Below, in pieces: positions 23,953 through 33,199 of a stretch of DNA of 46,431 bases (its first letter is position 1; every line of letters begins with the position of its first letter). The stretch is from NCBI GenBank assembly GCA_022511465.1, contig JAFLRM010000027.1, positions 1 through 46,431 on the forward strand. Reading direction: 5' to 3'. The notes beneath the pieces were generated by a model. It was not told the DNA's origin. It was given only the letters and a program-made list of their open reading frames with translations, and ran no database searches. The position numbers and the translations under genes are program-made. This DNA is from Acetatifactor sp. GTDB lineage: Bacteria; Bacillota; Clostridia; Lachnospirales; Lachnospiraceae.

Positions 23953-26019
23953 ATGCTGCCAACTGTGAATCTGGATGATGAAAGATTTGAGAATATCATG
24001 GAAAAAGCCAGGAAAACGATTCCAAATCTATGTCCTTTTTGGACGGATCATAACTATCATGATCCGGGCATTACCATATTGGAACTTTTGGCATGGCTGA
24101 AAGAGACACAGCAGTTTCACATGGATCAGATTGGTTCAGATCATATCCGGAAGTATATGATGCTGTTGGGGGGGAGTCAGAGACATATTATACCTGCCAG
24201 CTCCCTCATTACGATCTCACAGCTAAAAAAGCAGGAAATGATTCCCAAAGGAAGCAGATTCTGGGCATCCAATATCCCCTTTGAAACTACGGACATCCGT
24301 TATTTAGCGAAAAGCCGCATTGAGAGGATCTGTACGGTGGATGCGGATTATACGGTGGGCGGCAATCGGCTCCACATTCCCATGTTTGGAAATGATCCGG
24401 CCCCGGAGGTATCATTTTATGTAGGATTATCCGCCCCATTGGAAAGGGATAAGGAGCACCGACTGTACTTTGTGCTGTATCACGGATACCCGGTAAAAAG
24501 ACCTCTCGTCGGTAAAAGTAAAAGTTTTGTGCCTCTGGCATCCCTGACGGTGGAATATTATTATGATGGCGCTTATCATCCGATGGAATGGTGGGAAGAC
24601 AGGACACATCAGTTTTTGGAGGATGGTTTTTTCCTTCTGCATTTTAAGAAAGATATGGATCCGGATGATCAAGGGTGCTATTGGATCAGATTTACACTTA
24701 AGGAAGCGGAGTACGATGTTCCCCCGATCCTGGAGAGGATTTCACTGCATGAGCTGGAAGCCAGACAGATGCATACTCTATGCGAATATCACAGATTTTG
24801 GTGGAAGCCGAAAGAACCACCTTTGGTAGAGACAGATACCTTTTTAGGCAATTTTGGATCCTATGAGATTTATCTGGAGACTTCAGATGGGTTTCAAAGG
24901 TATGAGGGAGACATAGAGAAAAGGGAATCTCAAGGGCAGGTTCGTTTTACCCTCACAGGAGATCTCATGGAAGAAGCGGGCGAGGGAATGCTTCTTTGTT
25001 ATGATGAGGCCTTGGGAGACAAACGGCTTTTGGGATACGGGGACGGTTTTCCGGATCAGGAGATTGAGGTGGATATATCTCAACTCTGTGCAGAGGGTTT
25101 GGAACTCTTGGTAGAAACAAAAGAGGGAAGCGGTGTTTTTGAACTCTGGAACAGGGTGGAAGATTTTAGTGGATGTAGTGCCTTGGATGCCTGTTATACC
25201 TATGATGAGGAAAACGGGATCCTCTCTTTCGGCAATTGTATCCGGGGGAGAGTACCCAGGGGACAGATTTTGATGGCATCCGGACACACCAGTTTGGGAG
25301 CCGGAGGAAATGTGAAGGCAGGAACTATTCAAATCTATGAAGCGGATGCCTCCCGTATATCCATTGTCAATATGGAGGACGCCAAAGGAGGAAAAGACAG
25401 GGAAACACTGACAGAATGTCGGGAGCGCGTCAACCGGGAGCTTGGTCGGATCGAAAGAGCAATTACCTATGAGGACTATGAGACACTGGTCAGGCGAACC
25501 CCGGGGCTTATGATCGAGAAAGTTCGTGCAATCCCGGCAAACCAGAAGGTCAAGCAGGATGGCAGCTTCGATGAAAATCAGATAACGCTCGTGGTGAAGC
25601 CCTTTTCTGAAAAGCCCAGACCGATGCCCGGGAAAGCGTATCTGAAAAATATTATAAATATGTTGGAGCCGCGAAGGCTCATTGGGACCCGTTTAAATAT
25701 CCTTCCCCCGGAATACATAGGGATCCGATTGTTTGTCGAAATTGAGACGGATGCCAACTATAGACAGGTAAAACAAAAAATGGGCGAGGCGTTGAATCGA
25801 TATTTTGAGAGACAGGAGAATAATTTTGGCCAGATGGTTTCTTATGGGGCTATCTATGGGATCGTTGACGGAATGGAGAATGTGACGACGATTAGGTCCT
25901 TAAGTCTGGACGCTCAGGGAAATATGATCCGAAGAAGTCTAAATGGGGACATTCTGCTTCCGGTGAACGGATTGGCTTATTTAGAGGAGTGGGACTGTAT
26001 GATCTCTTCGGTCGGATAG
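23953..26019 (+). CDS. Baseplate J-like protein 2 (Afp12-like)
   Basis: A 688-residue protein starting MLPTVNLDDERFENIMEKAR, with the conserved CPFWTDHNYHDPGITILELL motif. The C-terminal J signature GGKDRETLTECRERVNREL is followed by ITYEDYETLVRRTPG. It is the second wedge protein, pairing with the 999-residue J protein as in Afp11/Afp12. The ribosome site GAGGAGGTGGAG is strong. Confidence 0.9.
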   Translation: MLPTVNLDDERFENIMEKARKTIPNLCPFWTDHNYHDPGITILELLAWLKETQQFHMDQIGSDHIRKYMMLLGGSQRHIIPASSLITISQLKKQEMIPKGSRFWASNIPFETTDIRYLAKSRIERICTVDADYTVGGNRLHIPMFGNDPAPEVSFYVGLSAPLERDKEHRLYFVLYHGYPVKRPLVGKSKSFVPLASLTVEYYYDGAYHPMEWWEDRTHQFLEDGFFLLHFKKDMDPDDQGCYWIRFTLKEAEYDVPPILERISLHELEARQMHTLCEYHRFWWKPKEPPLVETDTFLGNFGSYEIYLETSDGFQRYEGDIEKRESQGQVRFTLTGDLMEEAGEGMLLCYDEALGDKRLLGYGDGFPDQEIEVDISQLCAEGLELLVETKEGSGVFELWNRVEDFSGCSALDACYTYDEENGILSFGNCIRGRVPRGQILMASGHTSLGAGGNVKAGTIQIYEADASRISIVNMEDAKGGKDRETLTECRERVNRELGRIERAITYEDYETLVRRTPGLMIEKVRAIPANQKVKQDGSFDENQITLVVKPFSEKPRPMPGKAYLKNIINMLEPRRLIGTRLNILPPEYIGIRLFVEIETDANYRQVKQKMGEALNRYFERQENNFGQMVSYGAIYGIVDGMENVTTIRSLSLDAQGNMIRRSLNGDILLPVNGLAYLEEWDCMISSVG

Positions 26020-26031
26020 GACGGTGAGCCC

Positions 26032-27162
26032 ATGAAAATAAGAAAAAAATATTTTATGTTAAATAAACCAGCTGATTTTTGTAATGGCCGATGGGAGGGT
26101 ATAGAAATAGATGAAAAGGGTTTGCATTTACGTGACAATGTGAACTATGGAATCTATTATTCGGACGTGTTTGACAGTCAGGAAAAGCAGACGGTATGGC
26201 ACAGGATGGTGTTGATGGGAAGCTTCGAAGCAGGGAGCAACGTGCATATGACAATGTATGCTTCCGACGACCGTCAGATTCAAATAGGCGGTGACTGGAT
26301 GGATGTGGGAGCCGCTTTGAAGGATGAAAAATTTGCGCTTCCGTATTTGGGAGAATGGATGGAGCCATATCGCCAAGCGGATCTTGTGTCACCGGAAGAT
26401 GAGCTCCTCCACCAGATAAAAGGCCGCTATCTATGGTTTAAATTGGAGTTGGAAGGTCGTCACGCACAGCAACCGGAGATTTGGGGAATAAAATTGGCAT
26501 TCCCCAAAGATACCTGGCTGAAATATTTGCCGGAGATCTATGAAGAGAATGTGGAAGGAGCTTCTTTTCTGGAGCGATACCTTGGGATCTTTCAGTCAAT
26601 GTATGAGGAGATGACAGCCCGCATTGAGGACATTCCGGCGTTGTTAAATCCCATGACAACCGGTCAGGAGCATCTGGGGTGGTTGGCAGAGTGGCTGGTG
26701 TTGGAGAATCGGGCAATTTGGAATGAAAAACAGCTTCGTTACCTGATAGCTAATGTGATCCCTCTTTATCAAAGCCGGGGTACGGTATGTTTTATGAAAG
26801 AACTGATGCGCCTTTATACAGGCAGAGAAGCGTATGTGATCGAGCGCAGTCAGTTGGAAGCCTTTTTTGGAGATTCCCGGATGAAGCAGGAATTAGAACG
26901 CTTATACACCAATAACCCATATAAATTTACGGTGTTATTGGACACGAGAGATATAGAGTCAAGCAATCTGGACAATATTTTGAGGCGGATCGCGGACATG
27001 GCGACGCCGGCGGGAATGGAATGCCAAATTGCCATAATGAAGCCCTATATTTTTCTGGGACAGTATTCCTATCTGGGAATGAACAGTGTTCTGGGACAGT
27101 ATAAGCCGGTGGAGTTAAACGGAATGAGCGCGATGCCGTTTGCTACCATTGCAGACAGGTAA
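26032..27162 (+). CDS. Baseplate protein with P2 gpI-like domain
   Basis: A 376-residue protein. The first about 160 residues are beta-rich and CIS-specific. From about 165 it reads KYLPEIYEENVEGASFLERY, then FQSMYEEMTARIEDIPALLN and HLGWLAEWL, the pattern of the P2 gpI/tail-protein family. In phages gpI sits at the baseplate periphery and carries the fibres. Here no fibre gene follows. It is placed directly after the J proteins, as in phages. Confidence 0.85.
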   Translation: MKIRKKYFMLNKPADFCNGRWEGIEIDEKGLHLRDNVNYGIYYSDVFDSQEKQTVWHRMVLMGSFEAGSNVHMTMYASDDRQIQIGGDWMDVGAALKDEKFALPYLGEWMEPYRQADLVSPEDELLHQIKGRYLWFKLELEGRHAQQPEIWGIKLAFPKDTWLKYLPEIYEENVEGASFLERYLGIFQSMYEEMTARIEDIPALLNPMTTGQEHLGWLAEWLVLENRAIWNEKQLRYLIANVIPLYQSRGTVCFMKELMRLYTGREAYVIERSQLEAFFGDSRMKQELERLYTNNPYKFTVLLDTRDIESSNLDNILRRIADMATPAGMECQIAIMKPYIFLGQYSYLGMNSVLGQYKPVELNGMSAMPFATIADR

Positions 27163-27183
27163 AGGGAAAGGAAGGGAGCACCA

Positions 27184-28944
27184 TTGAAAAATCTAAAATA
27201 TTTTCCTTTTGAGCGAAACCGCTATTTTTATGGAAAACTGCTGACGGTAGATGATTTTCAGGCCGAGCAGAAATATATGAATGATAAGAGGCGTCTGATC
27301 AACCGTTTTCTACACGGCAGCGGCGTAGTCTGCGGGCTGAATGTGGTTCGGGTGGATGATCATTCCATTTCCTTAGAGCCGGGTGTGGCGTTGGATTTCT
27401 CAGGGCGTGAGATCGTGGTGGATATGCCGGTATTAAAAAGGCTTTCTCTAATTGAGGGATTTGATTCCTACACGGCAGAGGACGAGGAGAGCAACTATCT
27501 ATATCTGTGCATTGAGTACACGGAGCAGGATAAAAATCCCGTGTTCAATGTGGCGGGTTCCACCGCTGATACTGAGTACAGCAAGGTAGGTGAGGAATAT
27601 CGGCTCTACCTGACTGACAGAGAGCCGGAGAGCAATAACACCGGATCTTGTTACGAGGAGCAGAAAACCGTCTACTGGGGGAATGGCATTCGTATCAGTC
27701 ATATTCTGCCCAAATATGTCAGAAGCGGGCAGGATTTTCCGTTTCGTGTGATCGTGGAGAACATGGGGCAGATGATGCCGGTCAAATTTTCCTATGATTT
27801 AGAGCTAAATAAATTGAGCAGTGGAATCGACGATCGTATTACTATTTCCTTTGATGAAGAGCAGCTTGAAAAAGCCCGGCGATATGAGCTGACACTCTTT
27901 TTGAATGCAGCAAAAATAAAAAATCGGCAGGGTCAGATGAAACTTATCCCGGGAAGTTTTCAGCTCAGCGAAGGGGGATATCAAAGAAACTATGAGGAAC
28001 CGCAATATACCGGTACGGTCAGTATTGTAGAGGAAGAACTCGAACAGGTGATAAAAGATCAATTCCAGAGGGAATCCTTGGAGGAGATCATGAAGGATAT
28101 CTATCATCAGAGTATCTATTTGGCTAAGATAAACATTATCCGTGCAGCCTCCACTTATGTGATCGATTCCATTGAACAAATGCCATTTCAGCAGTATGTG
28201 TATAACGGAATGATGTCTACAGTAATGGATCGTGTGTGGGAAGAGAGGTTGGGTCGTATTGAACGGCTTTTGCAGCAGAAAGATGTGGAGGTAAAAGCTG
28301 AGGGTCCCTGTACAGGACAGGAATCGGAGGAAGAATATATGCCGTTTGTGGCGACCGGCTCCGTGACTCTGAATCTTAAACTGGGGGGCGCGGCCAGGCA
28401 AACGTTTTTTTCCGACGAGATCGTACATGGTCTGGGTCCGGGAAATGTCCGGATCGTACTGGGAGAAGAGTATGGAAGTGCGGATGGAAGCCATATCCTA
28501 TATGGCGCGGGCAACATTTTTGACGATCCGTCCAATCCGACGAGAATTGAAATGGCGGCCAGAGTCGATGTAGCCAAAGGAACATTTGTCATCGGAATGA
28601 AACTCCTGGAAAGTACCGTTGCCAGAGAGGTCAGGATCCATTGGATGGCCATTATGGACGAAAAGGAAGCTTACCAGGGGGAGGAGGAACAAAGTCTTTT
28701 TATTAAGCCGGACACGATTTATTTGAAATTGAGGGAGAACTGCAATTTTGAGGCAGAGTTTATCGGTGCTTTCGACTGTCAGGTGCGCTGGAAAATAAAA
28801 GAAACCGGCGGTGGAACCATTGATGAAAACGGCAGATATGTGGCACCCAATGTGCCGGGAATCTATGAAGTGATCGCGGAGAGTGTTGAGAACAGTGAAC
28901 TTACGGCATCCGCATTTGTGATAGTAAGGGAGTCATATACCTAG
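27184..28944 (+). CDS. eCIS-conserved baseplate-associated protein with C-terminal Ig-like domain
   Basis: A 586-residue protein starting at TTG 27184 (AAGGAAGGGAG upstream). The N-terminus KYFPFERNRYFYGKLLTVDD, then FQAEQKYMNDKRRLINRFLH and GVVCGLNVV is a signature seen in eCIS loci of diverse bacteria. The C-terminal about 80 residues, with KPDTIYLKLRENCNFEAEF and GTIDENGRYVAPNVPGIYEV, form a bacterial Ig-like (BIG-type) module. The central region (about 300-375) is helical. It lies where tail-fibre or outer-baseplate genes occur, so a surface or receptor-contact role is possible, but this is inference. Confidence 0.7.
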   Translation: MKNLKYFPFERNRYFYGKLLTVDDFQAEQKYMNDKRRLINRFLHGSGVVCGLNVVRVDDHSISLEPGVALDFSGREIVVDMPVLKRLSLIEGFDSYTAEDEESNYLYLCIEYTEQDKNPVFNVAGSTADTEYSKVGEEYRLYLTDREPESNNTGSCYEEQKTVYWGNGIRISHILPKYVRSGQDFPFRVIVENMGQMMPVKFSYDLELNKLSSGIDDRITISFDEEQLEKARRYELTLFLNAAKIKNRQGQMKLIPGSFQLSEGGYQRNYEEPQYTGTVSIVEEELEQVIKDQFQRESLEEIMKDIYHQSIYLAKINIIRAASTYVIDSIEQMPFQQYVYNGMMSTVMDRVWEERLGRIERLLQQKDVEVKAEGPCTGQESEEEYMPFVATGSVTLNLKLGGAARQTFFSDEIVHGLGPGNVRIVLGEEYGSADGSHILYGAGNIFDDPSNPTRIEMAARVDVAKGTFVIGMKLLESTVAREVRIHWMAIMDEKEAYQGEEEQSLFIKPDTIYLKLRENCNFEAEFIGAFDCQVRWKIKETGGGTIDENGRYVAPNVPGIYEVIAESVENSELTASAFVIVRESYT

Positions 28945-28988
28945 AGTAGCGACAGTCGGATGGCTTCAACTTACAGGCAGGAGAAACC

Positions 28989-29876
28989 ATGGTAATAAGG
29001 GCTATTTCACAACGATATCAGGTGATCAGGAGACTTTTCGGCAGCAATCAGGTGAAGGGCTATGTATGTCGGGAGGAGAAAAGCCCCTCAAAAGAGCGCT
29101 ATCTTCTTGTAAAAGTGATCAAGCCGGGGCTTTCCAAAAAGATGCTTCCCTATTTCATGGAGTTAAATGACAGACAGAATAAAGGGGATCTTCTCAACTA
29201 CTTTATCAGTAAAAGGAGTCTGTGGATCGTATTCCGGTATTATGAGCACTCTTTGCTCCACGATAAAATGAGGAGCAATATTCGACTGAAAGAACGTTTG
29301 GAGGCAAGTCGTACTATGATGGAGCAGATCTTAATTCAAGATCTGCCCTATTACCTGCAATATGAGGCATTAAATCCAAAAAACACAGTGATATCCGATG
29401 TCCCGGAAGTTCACTTTAATTTCTTGTTGATGGATACACAAATGTTGGAAAGATGTGATATGACAGATGTTCAAAAAAGGCTGGCAGACAGCATGGAAAT
29501 TTTGTTTGAGCCGGAATTGAAAATAGATGCAATACCCCGGTTGAAGCATTTTGTGAAAGGGCTGCAAGAGAAAGACTATTCCGAATACTCGCAGATCTAC
29601 AGAGATTATCGGAGACTTTATGAATATGTAGCCCCTATGGCAGATGAAGAACTGCCGGAGAGAGAGAGTCTGCTTTTAAGACCGTGGGAGCATTTGAAAA
29701 AGAATGTAAATGTCTTGAAAAAGGTTCTTTATATGGCGGTGATCGTGGCACTCGTAGGAATGATCGTCTATGCCTTTGTGAAACCGGAGACCATGTCAGA
29801 TAATAAGGTACAATTTAACCAGATTGGTACCCTGAAGATCCAACAGGAGGATGGAAAAGGGGATGAGCCTTGGTAA
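28989..29876 (+). CDS. Membrane-anchored pseudokinase-like protein (EssB-like topology)
   Basis: A 295-residue protein. Residues about 1-235 look like a degenerate protein-kinase fold (ERYLLVKVIKPGLSKKMLPY, then a hinge-like SLWIVFRYYEHSLLHDKM); I find no HRD, DFG or glycine loop. One TM helix follows at about 250-272 (VLYMAVIVALVGMIVYAFV), then a short outside tail of about 23 residues. The layout recalls EssB/YukC pseudokinases of type VII secretion; the resemblance is at topology level and unproven. It would place a scaffold at the cytoplasmic face of the membrane inside a CIS operon. It overlaps the next gene. Confidence 0.6.
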   Translation: MVIRAISQRYQVIRRLFGSNQVKGYVCREEKSPSKERYLLVKVIKPGLSKKMLPYFMELNDRQNKGDLLNYFISKRSLWIVFRYYEHSLLHDKMRSNIRLKERLEASRTMMEQILIQDLPYYLQYEALNPKNTVISDVPEVHFNFLLMDTQMLERCDMTDVQKRLADSMEILFEPELKIDAIPRLKHFVKGLQEKDYSEYSQIYRDYRRLYEYVAPMADEELPERESLLLRPWEHLKKNVNVLKKVLYMAVIVALVGMIVYAFVKPETMSDNKVQFNQIGTLKIQQEDGKGDEPW

Positions 29877-31365
29877 CTTTAGTTTAAAACGGAATATACA
29901 AAACGGCGCATTACGGCTTTTGCAAAGTATCATTTATCCTTTTGAGCAAATGAAGCGGAAATTGGAAAGGACATTGTCACCCAAGATATTTGTTGATACA
30001 GTGGTCAGTGATGTCAACAACGCGATGAATGATGTTATGCGGCCCAATCCTGCATCCCTGAAGGACTACTATTCTATAGGGCAGTTTTATGTTGCCAAAA
30101 AGCTTATCCTGCCGATGCCGATAGCTGCACTGGCACTCATTTTTTTGCTTGTGTTCTTTGGCTATCCTTGGATTCGTTCCCATTTTTTGACCAGAGAGAT
30201 CGTGGTCAACTCGGCAGAGATGTTTGCGTACAGCGGCAAGGTTCGCCTGACGGGCTGGAATGGTGGACCGGTAATTTTTACAGGGAGGTTGGAGGACGGC
30301 AGAGTCAACGGACAGGGAGTTCTTTATGATTACAGCGGAAACATTCTCTATCGTGGAGGCTTTCAGATGGAAATGTACTCCGAATATGGGGAACTTTATT
30401 ATCCCGGCGGACAACTGCGATATAAGGGTAATTTTAGTATGAATCAATATGAGGGAGAAGGTACGCTCTATTATGAAAACGGAAACCTGTATTATGAGGG
30501 TGGTTTTCAGTCGGGACTTTTCGAGGGAAAGGGAAAGTTGTACAAAGACACATACTTGCTTTATGAGGGAGATTTTGTTCAGGGAGTTCGTTCCGGAGAG
30601 GGGAAAGCTTACAACGAAATGGGGAGTCTGATCTTTGATGGCACGTGGAAAGATGATCATCCTATGGAAGGCACCGGTACCCTGTTTGCCCTTGACAATA
30701 CCAGCATTTTGTATCAGGGAGATTTTTCTGATGGCATGTTTGACGGAACCGGTAAGCAGTATGATGCGGTAAGCGGCAAGCTGATCTATGAGGGAAGCTT
30801 TTCAAACGGTTTATTTGAAGGAACAGGAAAACAATATGACGCAGTTACCGGTTTCTTGGGATACGAAGGCGGGTTTTTGGCAGGTTTTTTTGACGGCAGG
30901 GGAAAAATGTATGATGAGGATGGAAGTACCTTGCTCTATGACGGAGAGTGGAAAGGCGGAAAACGGCAGGGAGAAGGAAAAGCCTATGAAAACGGGGAAC
31001 TTTTATATGAGGGAACATTTGAGAACAATCTTTTCTCCGGACAAGGCGTACTCTACAGTCCATGTACGCAGATGCCTGTTTATGAGGGTGGTTTCCGCTT
31101 AGGCTTTTTTGACGGAGACGGCAAAAGGTACAATGATCAGGGGCAACTGATCTTTGAGGGACAATTTCAGATGGGCAAGGCAAACGGAGAGGGGATTACC
31201 TATGACGGGGTTACCGGTATTGTCACAGAGGAAGGCGTTTATCGCGACGACATTCTGATGACATCAAGAAGAGATTTGGACAGAGCGAGGGAACAACTGA
31301 ACAATCCGGAGGAAGAAAAATCGGAGGAAGGCTCGGAAGAAGATTGGGAAAGTTCGGAAGATTAG
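29863..31365 (+). CDS. Membrane-anchored MORN-repeat protein
   Basis: About 500 residues from ATG 29863; an in-frame ATG at 29851 directly abuts AGGAGG, so the second ATG, 12 nt from it, is preferred. The N-terminal about 80 residues are cytoplasmic and basic; one TM helix (IAALALIFLLVFFGYPW) follows. The rest is a continuous series of MORN-type repeats (YEGEGTLYYENGNLYYEGGF, LFEGKGKLY, and so on), at least a dozen, with a Glu-rich tail. MORN repeats form extended beta ribbons that bind lipids or proteins; here they would lie outside the membrane. It overlaps the pseudokinase gene by 14 nt, so the two are probably made together. A docking role for the CIS is inferred. Confidence 0.75.
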   Translation: MSLGNFSLKRNIQNGALRLLQSIIYPFEQMKRKLERTLSPKIFVDTVVSDVNNAMNDVMRPNPASLKDYYSIGQFYVAKKLILPMPIAALALIFLLVFFGYPWIRSHFLTREIVVNSAEMFAYSGKVRLTGWNGGPVIFTGRLEDGRVNGQGVLYDYSGNILYRGGFQMEMYSEYGELYYPGGQLRYKGNFSMNQYEGEGTLYYENGNLYYEGGFQSGLFEGKGKLYKDTYLLYEGDFVQGVRSGEGKAYNEMGSLIFDGTWKDDHPMEGTGTLFALDNTSILYQGDFSDGMFDGTGKQYDAVSGKLIYEGSFSNGLFEGTGKQYDAVTGFLGYEGGFLAGFFDGRGKMYDEDGSTLLYDGEWKGGKRQGEGKAYENGELLYEGTFENNLFSGQGVLYSPCTQMPVYEGGFRLGFFDGDGKRYNDQGQLIFEGQFQMGKANGEGITYDGVTGIVTEEGVYRDDILMTSRRDLDRAREQLNNPEEEKSEEGSEEDWESSED

Positions 31366-31402
31366 CAAGAGAGTGCGCCCACGGAATCAGGAGGAAGTTA
31401 GA

Positions 31403-31984
31403 ATGAAACATACAGGGATCGCGGAAATAGGGGGAGCTCTGGTGGAAAGACTGCGGACCCACATGGTGCCGGAAGTGATCAGGAGCACGGATCACATCGG
31501 ACTGTGCAGTCCGGCGGACAAGGGAGACATGGAACTTGGACTTTATCTCTATGATATCCGTGAAAGTGACGAGATCCGCGGAACGTCCATGATCATGGTA
31601 GACGCTTCAAGGCAAAAATACCCTTCCAGTTTTTTTAACCTATACTACATGGTCACAGCCTATTCCGGCAGTGATTTCAAGTATCGGGCCGAGGAGGAGC
31701 AGAAAATTTTGGGCCGCGTGATACAGATATTTTCGGATTATGCTACATTTGATGACATGCGCCAGGGCGTTGGATCGCCGGAGGGAGAAACTGCACCGAC
31801 TATTGTGATGCAGAATTTGTCTCTGGAGGACAAGATGAGAGTATGGACCGTTCCGGATGTGGCCTATAAGACCTCACTCTTTTACCGTGTGGGCCCCATA
31901 GAAATAGATTCCCGGAGAGTGAAAGATACCCAGAGAGTGGTGGATGTGGATCTTACGGTGAAACATGATGACAGGAGGGAATAG
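31403..31984 (+). CDS. DUF4255 tube-terminator/cap protein (Afp16-like)
   Basis: A 193-residue protein from ATG 31403, chosen over an upstream in-frame start because AGGAGG lies about 8 nt before it. The pattern VIRSTDHIGLCSPADKGDME, then LGLYLYDIRESDEIRG and SSFFNLYYMVTAYSG, is DUF4255. In Afp, the Afp16 protein caps the sheath and fixes tube length. The position after two membrane proteins, rather than at the end of the operon, is unusual. Confidence 0.85.
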   Translation: MKHTGIAEIGGALVERLRTHMVPEVIRSTDHIGLCSPADKGDMELGLYLYDIRESDEIRGTSMIMVDASRQKYPSSFFNLYYMVTAYSGSDFKYRAEEEQKILGRVIQIFSDYATFDDMRQGVGSPEGETAPTIVMQNLSLEDKMRVWTVPDVAYKTSLFYRVGPIEIDSRRVKDTQRVVDVDLTVKHDDRRE

Positions 31985-31987
31985 AGA

Positions 31988-32773
31988 ATGTATGACAAAA
32001 TACATATTCAGGTCTCTATTGCTGTTCTTGTTATTGATGATTTCACAGATAAGATTGTCACTTCCTCCGCGCTCAGAGTAGCCGTTTCAAGCGGTAAGAA
32101 GCCTGTTAAAAAAGAGGGAGGCTTCTATGTTTTTACAAATCTTACCGATCCTGTAGTACAGGTAACAGTAAACGGTCCCGGTTACTGCCTGCAGGTGCAG
32201 TCTGTGGATCTGGGAAGATTGGATCTGGCCAATCCTATTGTGCGGATCCGGGTGAAGCCGGACAGAACCTATATGCTGTCGGAAAAAGACATACGGGTTT
32301 GGGCGTTCTTGCCCTCAGGCGCCACGCTTTTTCTTTTGGATGAAGAGGGCGGCAACTATAAGAGACTTTGGGCCGATTACGAGAGCGGCAGTGGCGAGAT
32401 CAGTCTGTATCGGAGCGACACCGAAGAGTTAGCGGAAAAGATATGTTGTATTGTGGATAAGGATCGGCAATATGAAATGCTGCGTTTAGGAGTGCCAAAA
32501 GAGCGAGAGGCAGGTATTTATTCCCTGAGGCAGGAGCCGAGGTTTTCCTATAAAAAGGTTGACACCAAAATTTATCCGGTCAGTTCCATAGGAGGAGAAT
32601 CGGAGGAGGAGTATTTTCTGCCATTGCAGGGGGACGGCAGGGAGGAAATCGACTGTACCTGTATTTTGCAGCAGGAAGAAGGTATTACACTGACACATGT
32701 GACCCTGAGGCGGGGGCGGGAAAATCGGTTAGATTTCCGGGGAAACAGCAAAAAAGAGAGAGAGGAACAGTAG
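31988..32773 (+). CDS. Beta-rich CIS operon protein, unknown function
   Basis: A 261-residue protein starting 4 nt after the DUF4255 gene. The N-terminal half (about 1-95) is a beta-sandwich-like domain (FYVFTNLTDPVVQVTVNGPG). A second beta region follows, and the C-terminal about 60 residues are acidic then basic. There is no TM or enzyme motif. The position between the cap and the PAAR-like tip suggests a structural or cargo-linked protein. No family can be named. Confidence 0.6.
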   Translation: MYDKIHIQVSIAVLVIDDFTDKIVTSSALRVAVSSGKKPVKKEGGFYVFTNLTDPVVQVTVNGPGYCLQVQSVDLGRLDLANPIVRIRVKPDRTYMLSEKDIRVWAFLPSGATLFLLDEEGGNYKRLWADYESGSGEISLYRSDTEELAEKICCIVDKDRQYEMLRLGVPKEREAGIYSLRQEPRFSYKKVDTKIYPVSSIGGESEEEYFLPLQGDGREEIDCTCILQQEEGITLTHVTLRRGRENRLDFRGNSKKEREEQ

Positions 32774-32785
32774 AGGTAAAACAGC

Positions 32786-33172
32786 ATGGGAATAGGAGTA
32801 TGTATGGGCGCTATGTGCGCCTGCAGCTTTGGAGTGGCACCGTCTGCTTTGATCGTCACGCCGGAAAAGAGAGTGATAATTGGCGCCTTACCTATGGCAA
32901 CCATCATGGATAATGTACCATTCAAAAATATTATGCCTTTTGGAATGTGCACTTCTCTGGCAAATCCTCAGGTAGCAGCCGCCACAGCGGCTGCTTTGGG
33001 AGTATTGACACCAATGCCTTGTCTGCCGGTGTTTCCCGCGCCTTGGATGCCCGGTGTTCCAAATGTAATGGTGGGAAATGTACCGGCTCTTAATAATACT
33101 TGTAAACTGATCTGTGCCTGGGGCGGAGTCGTTCAGATCACTAACCCCGGAACTACCAATGTTCAGGTGTAG
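32786..33172 (+). CDS. DUF4280/PAAR-like tip protein
   Basis: A 128-residue protein starting MGIGVCMGAMCACSFGVAPS, with FGMCTSLANPQVAAATAAA and a C-terminal VPALNNTCKLICAWGGVVQI, the DUF4280 PAAR-like pattern. It is rich in Cys, Pro, Met and Gly, with regularly spaced Cys that could bind metal. Such proteins sharpen the spike tip and may bear effectors. A fused toxin domain is absent. It is Afp10-like in role but lies far downstream of the spike. Confidence 0.85.
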   Translation: MGIGVCMGAMCACSFGVAPSALIVTPEKRVIIGALPMATIMDNVPFKNIMPFGMCTSLANPQVAAATAAALGVLTPMPCLPVFPAPWMPGVPNVMVGNVPALNNTCKLICAWGGVVQITNPGTTNVQV

Positions 33173-33199
33173 TGTACAAAGAGGAAAAGAGGAATATCA

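Noticed and set aside
27805..28494. Minus-strand frame of 229 codons inside the 586-residue CIS gene
   Set aside because: No start signal, and His/Cys/Phe-rich composition typical of antisense reading.
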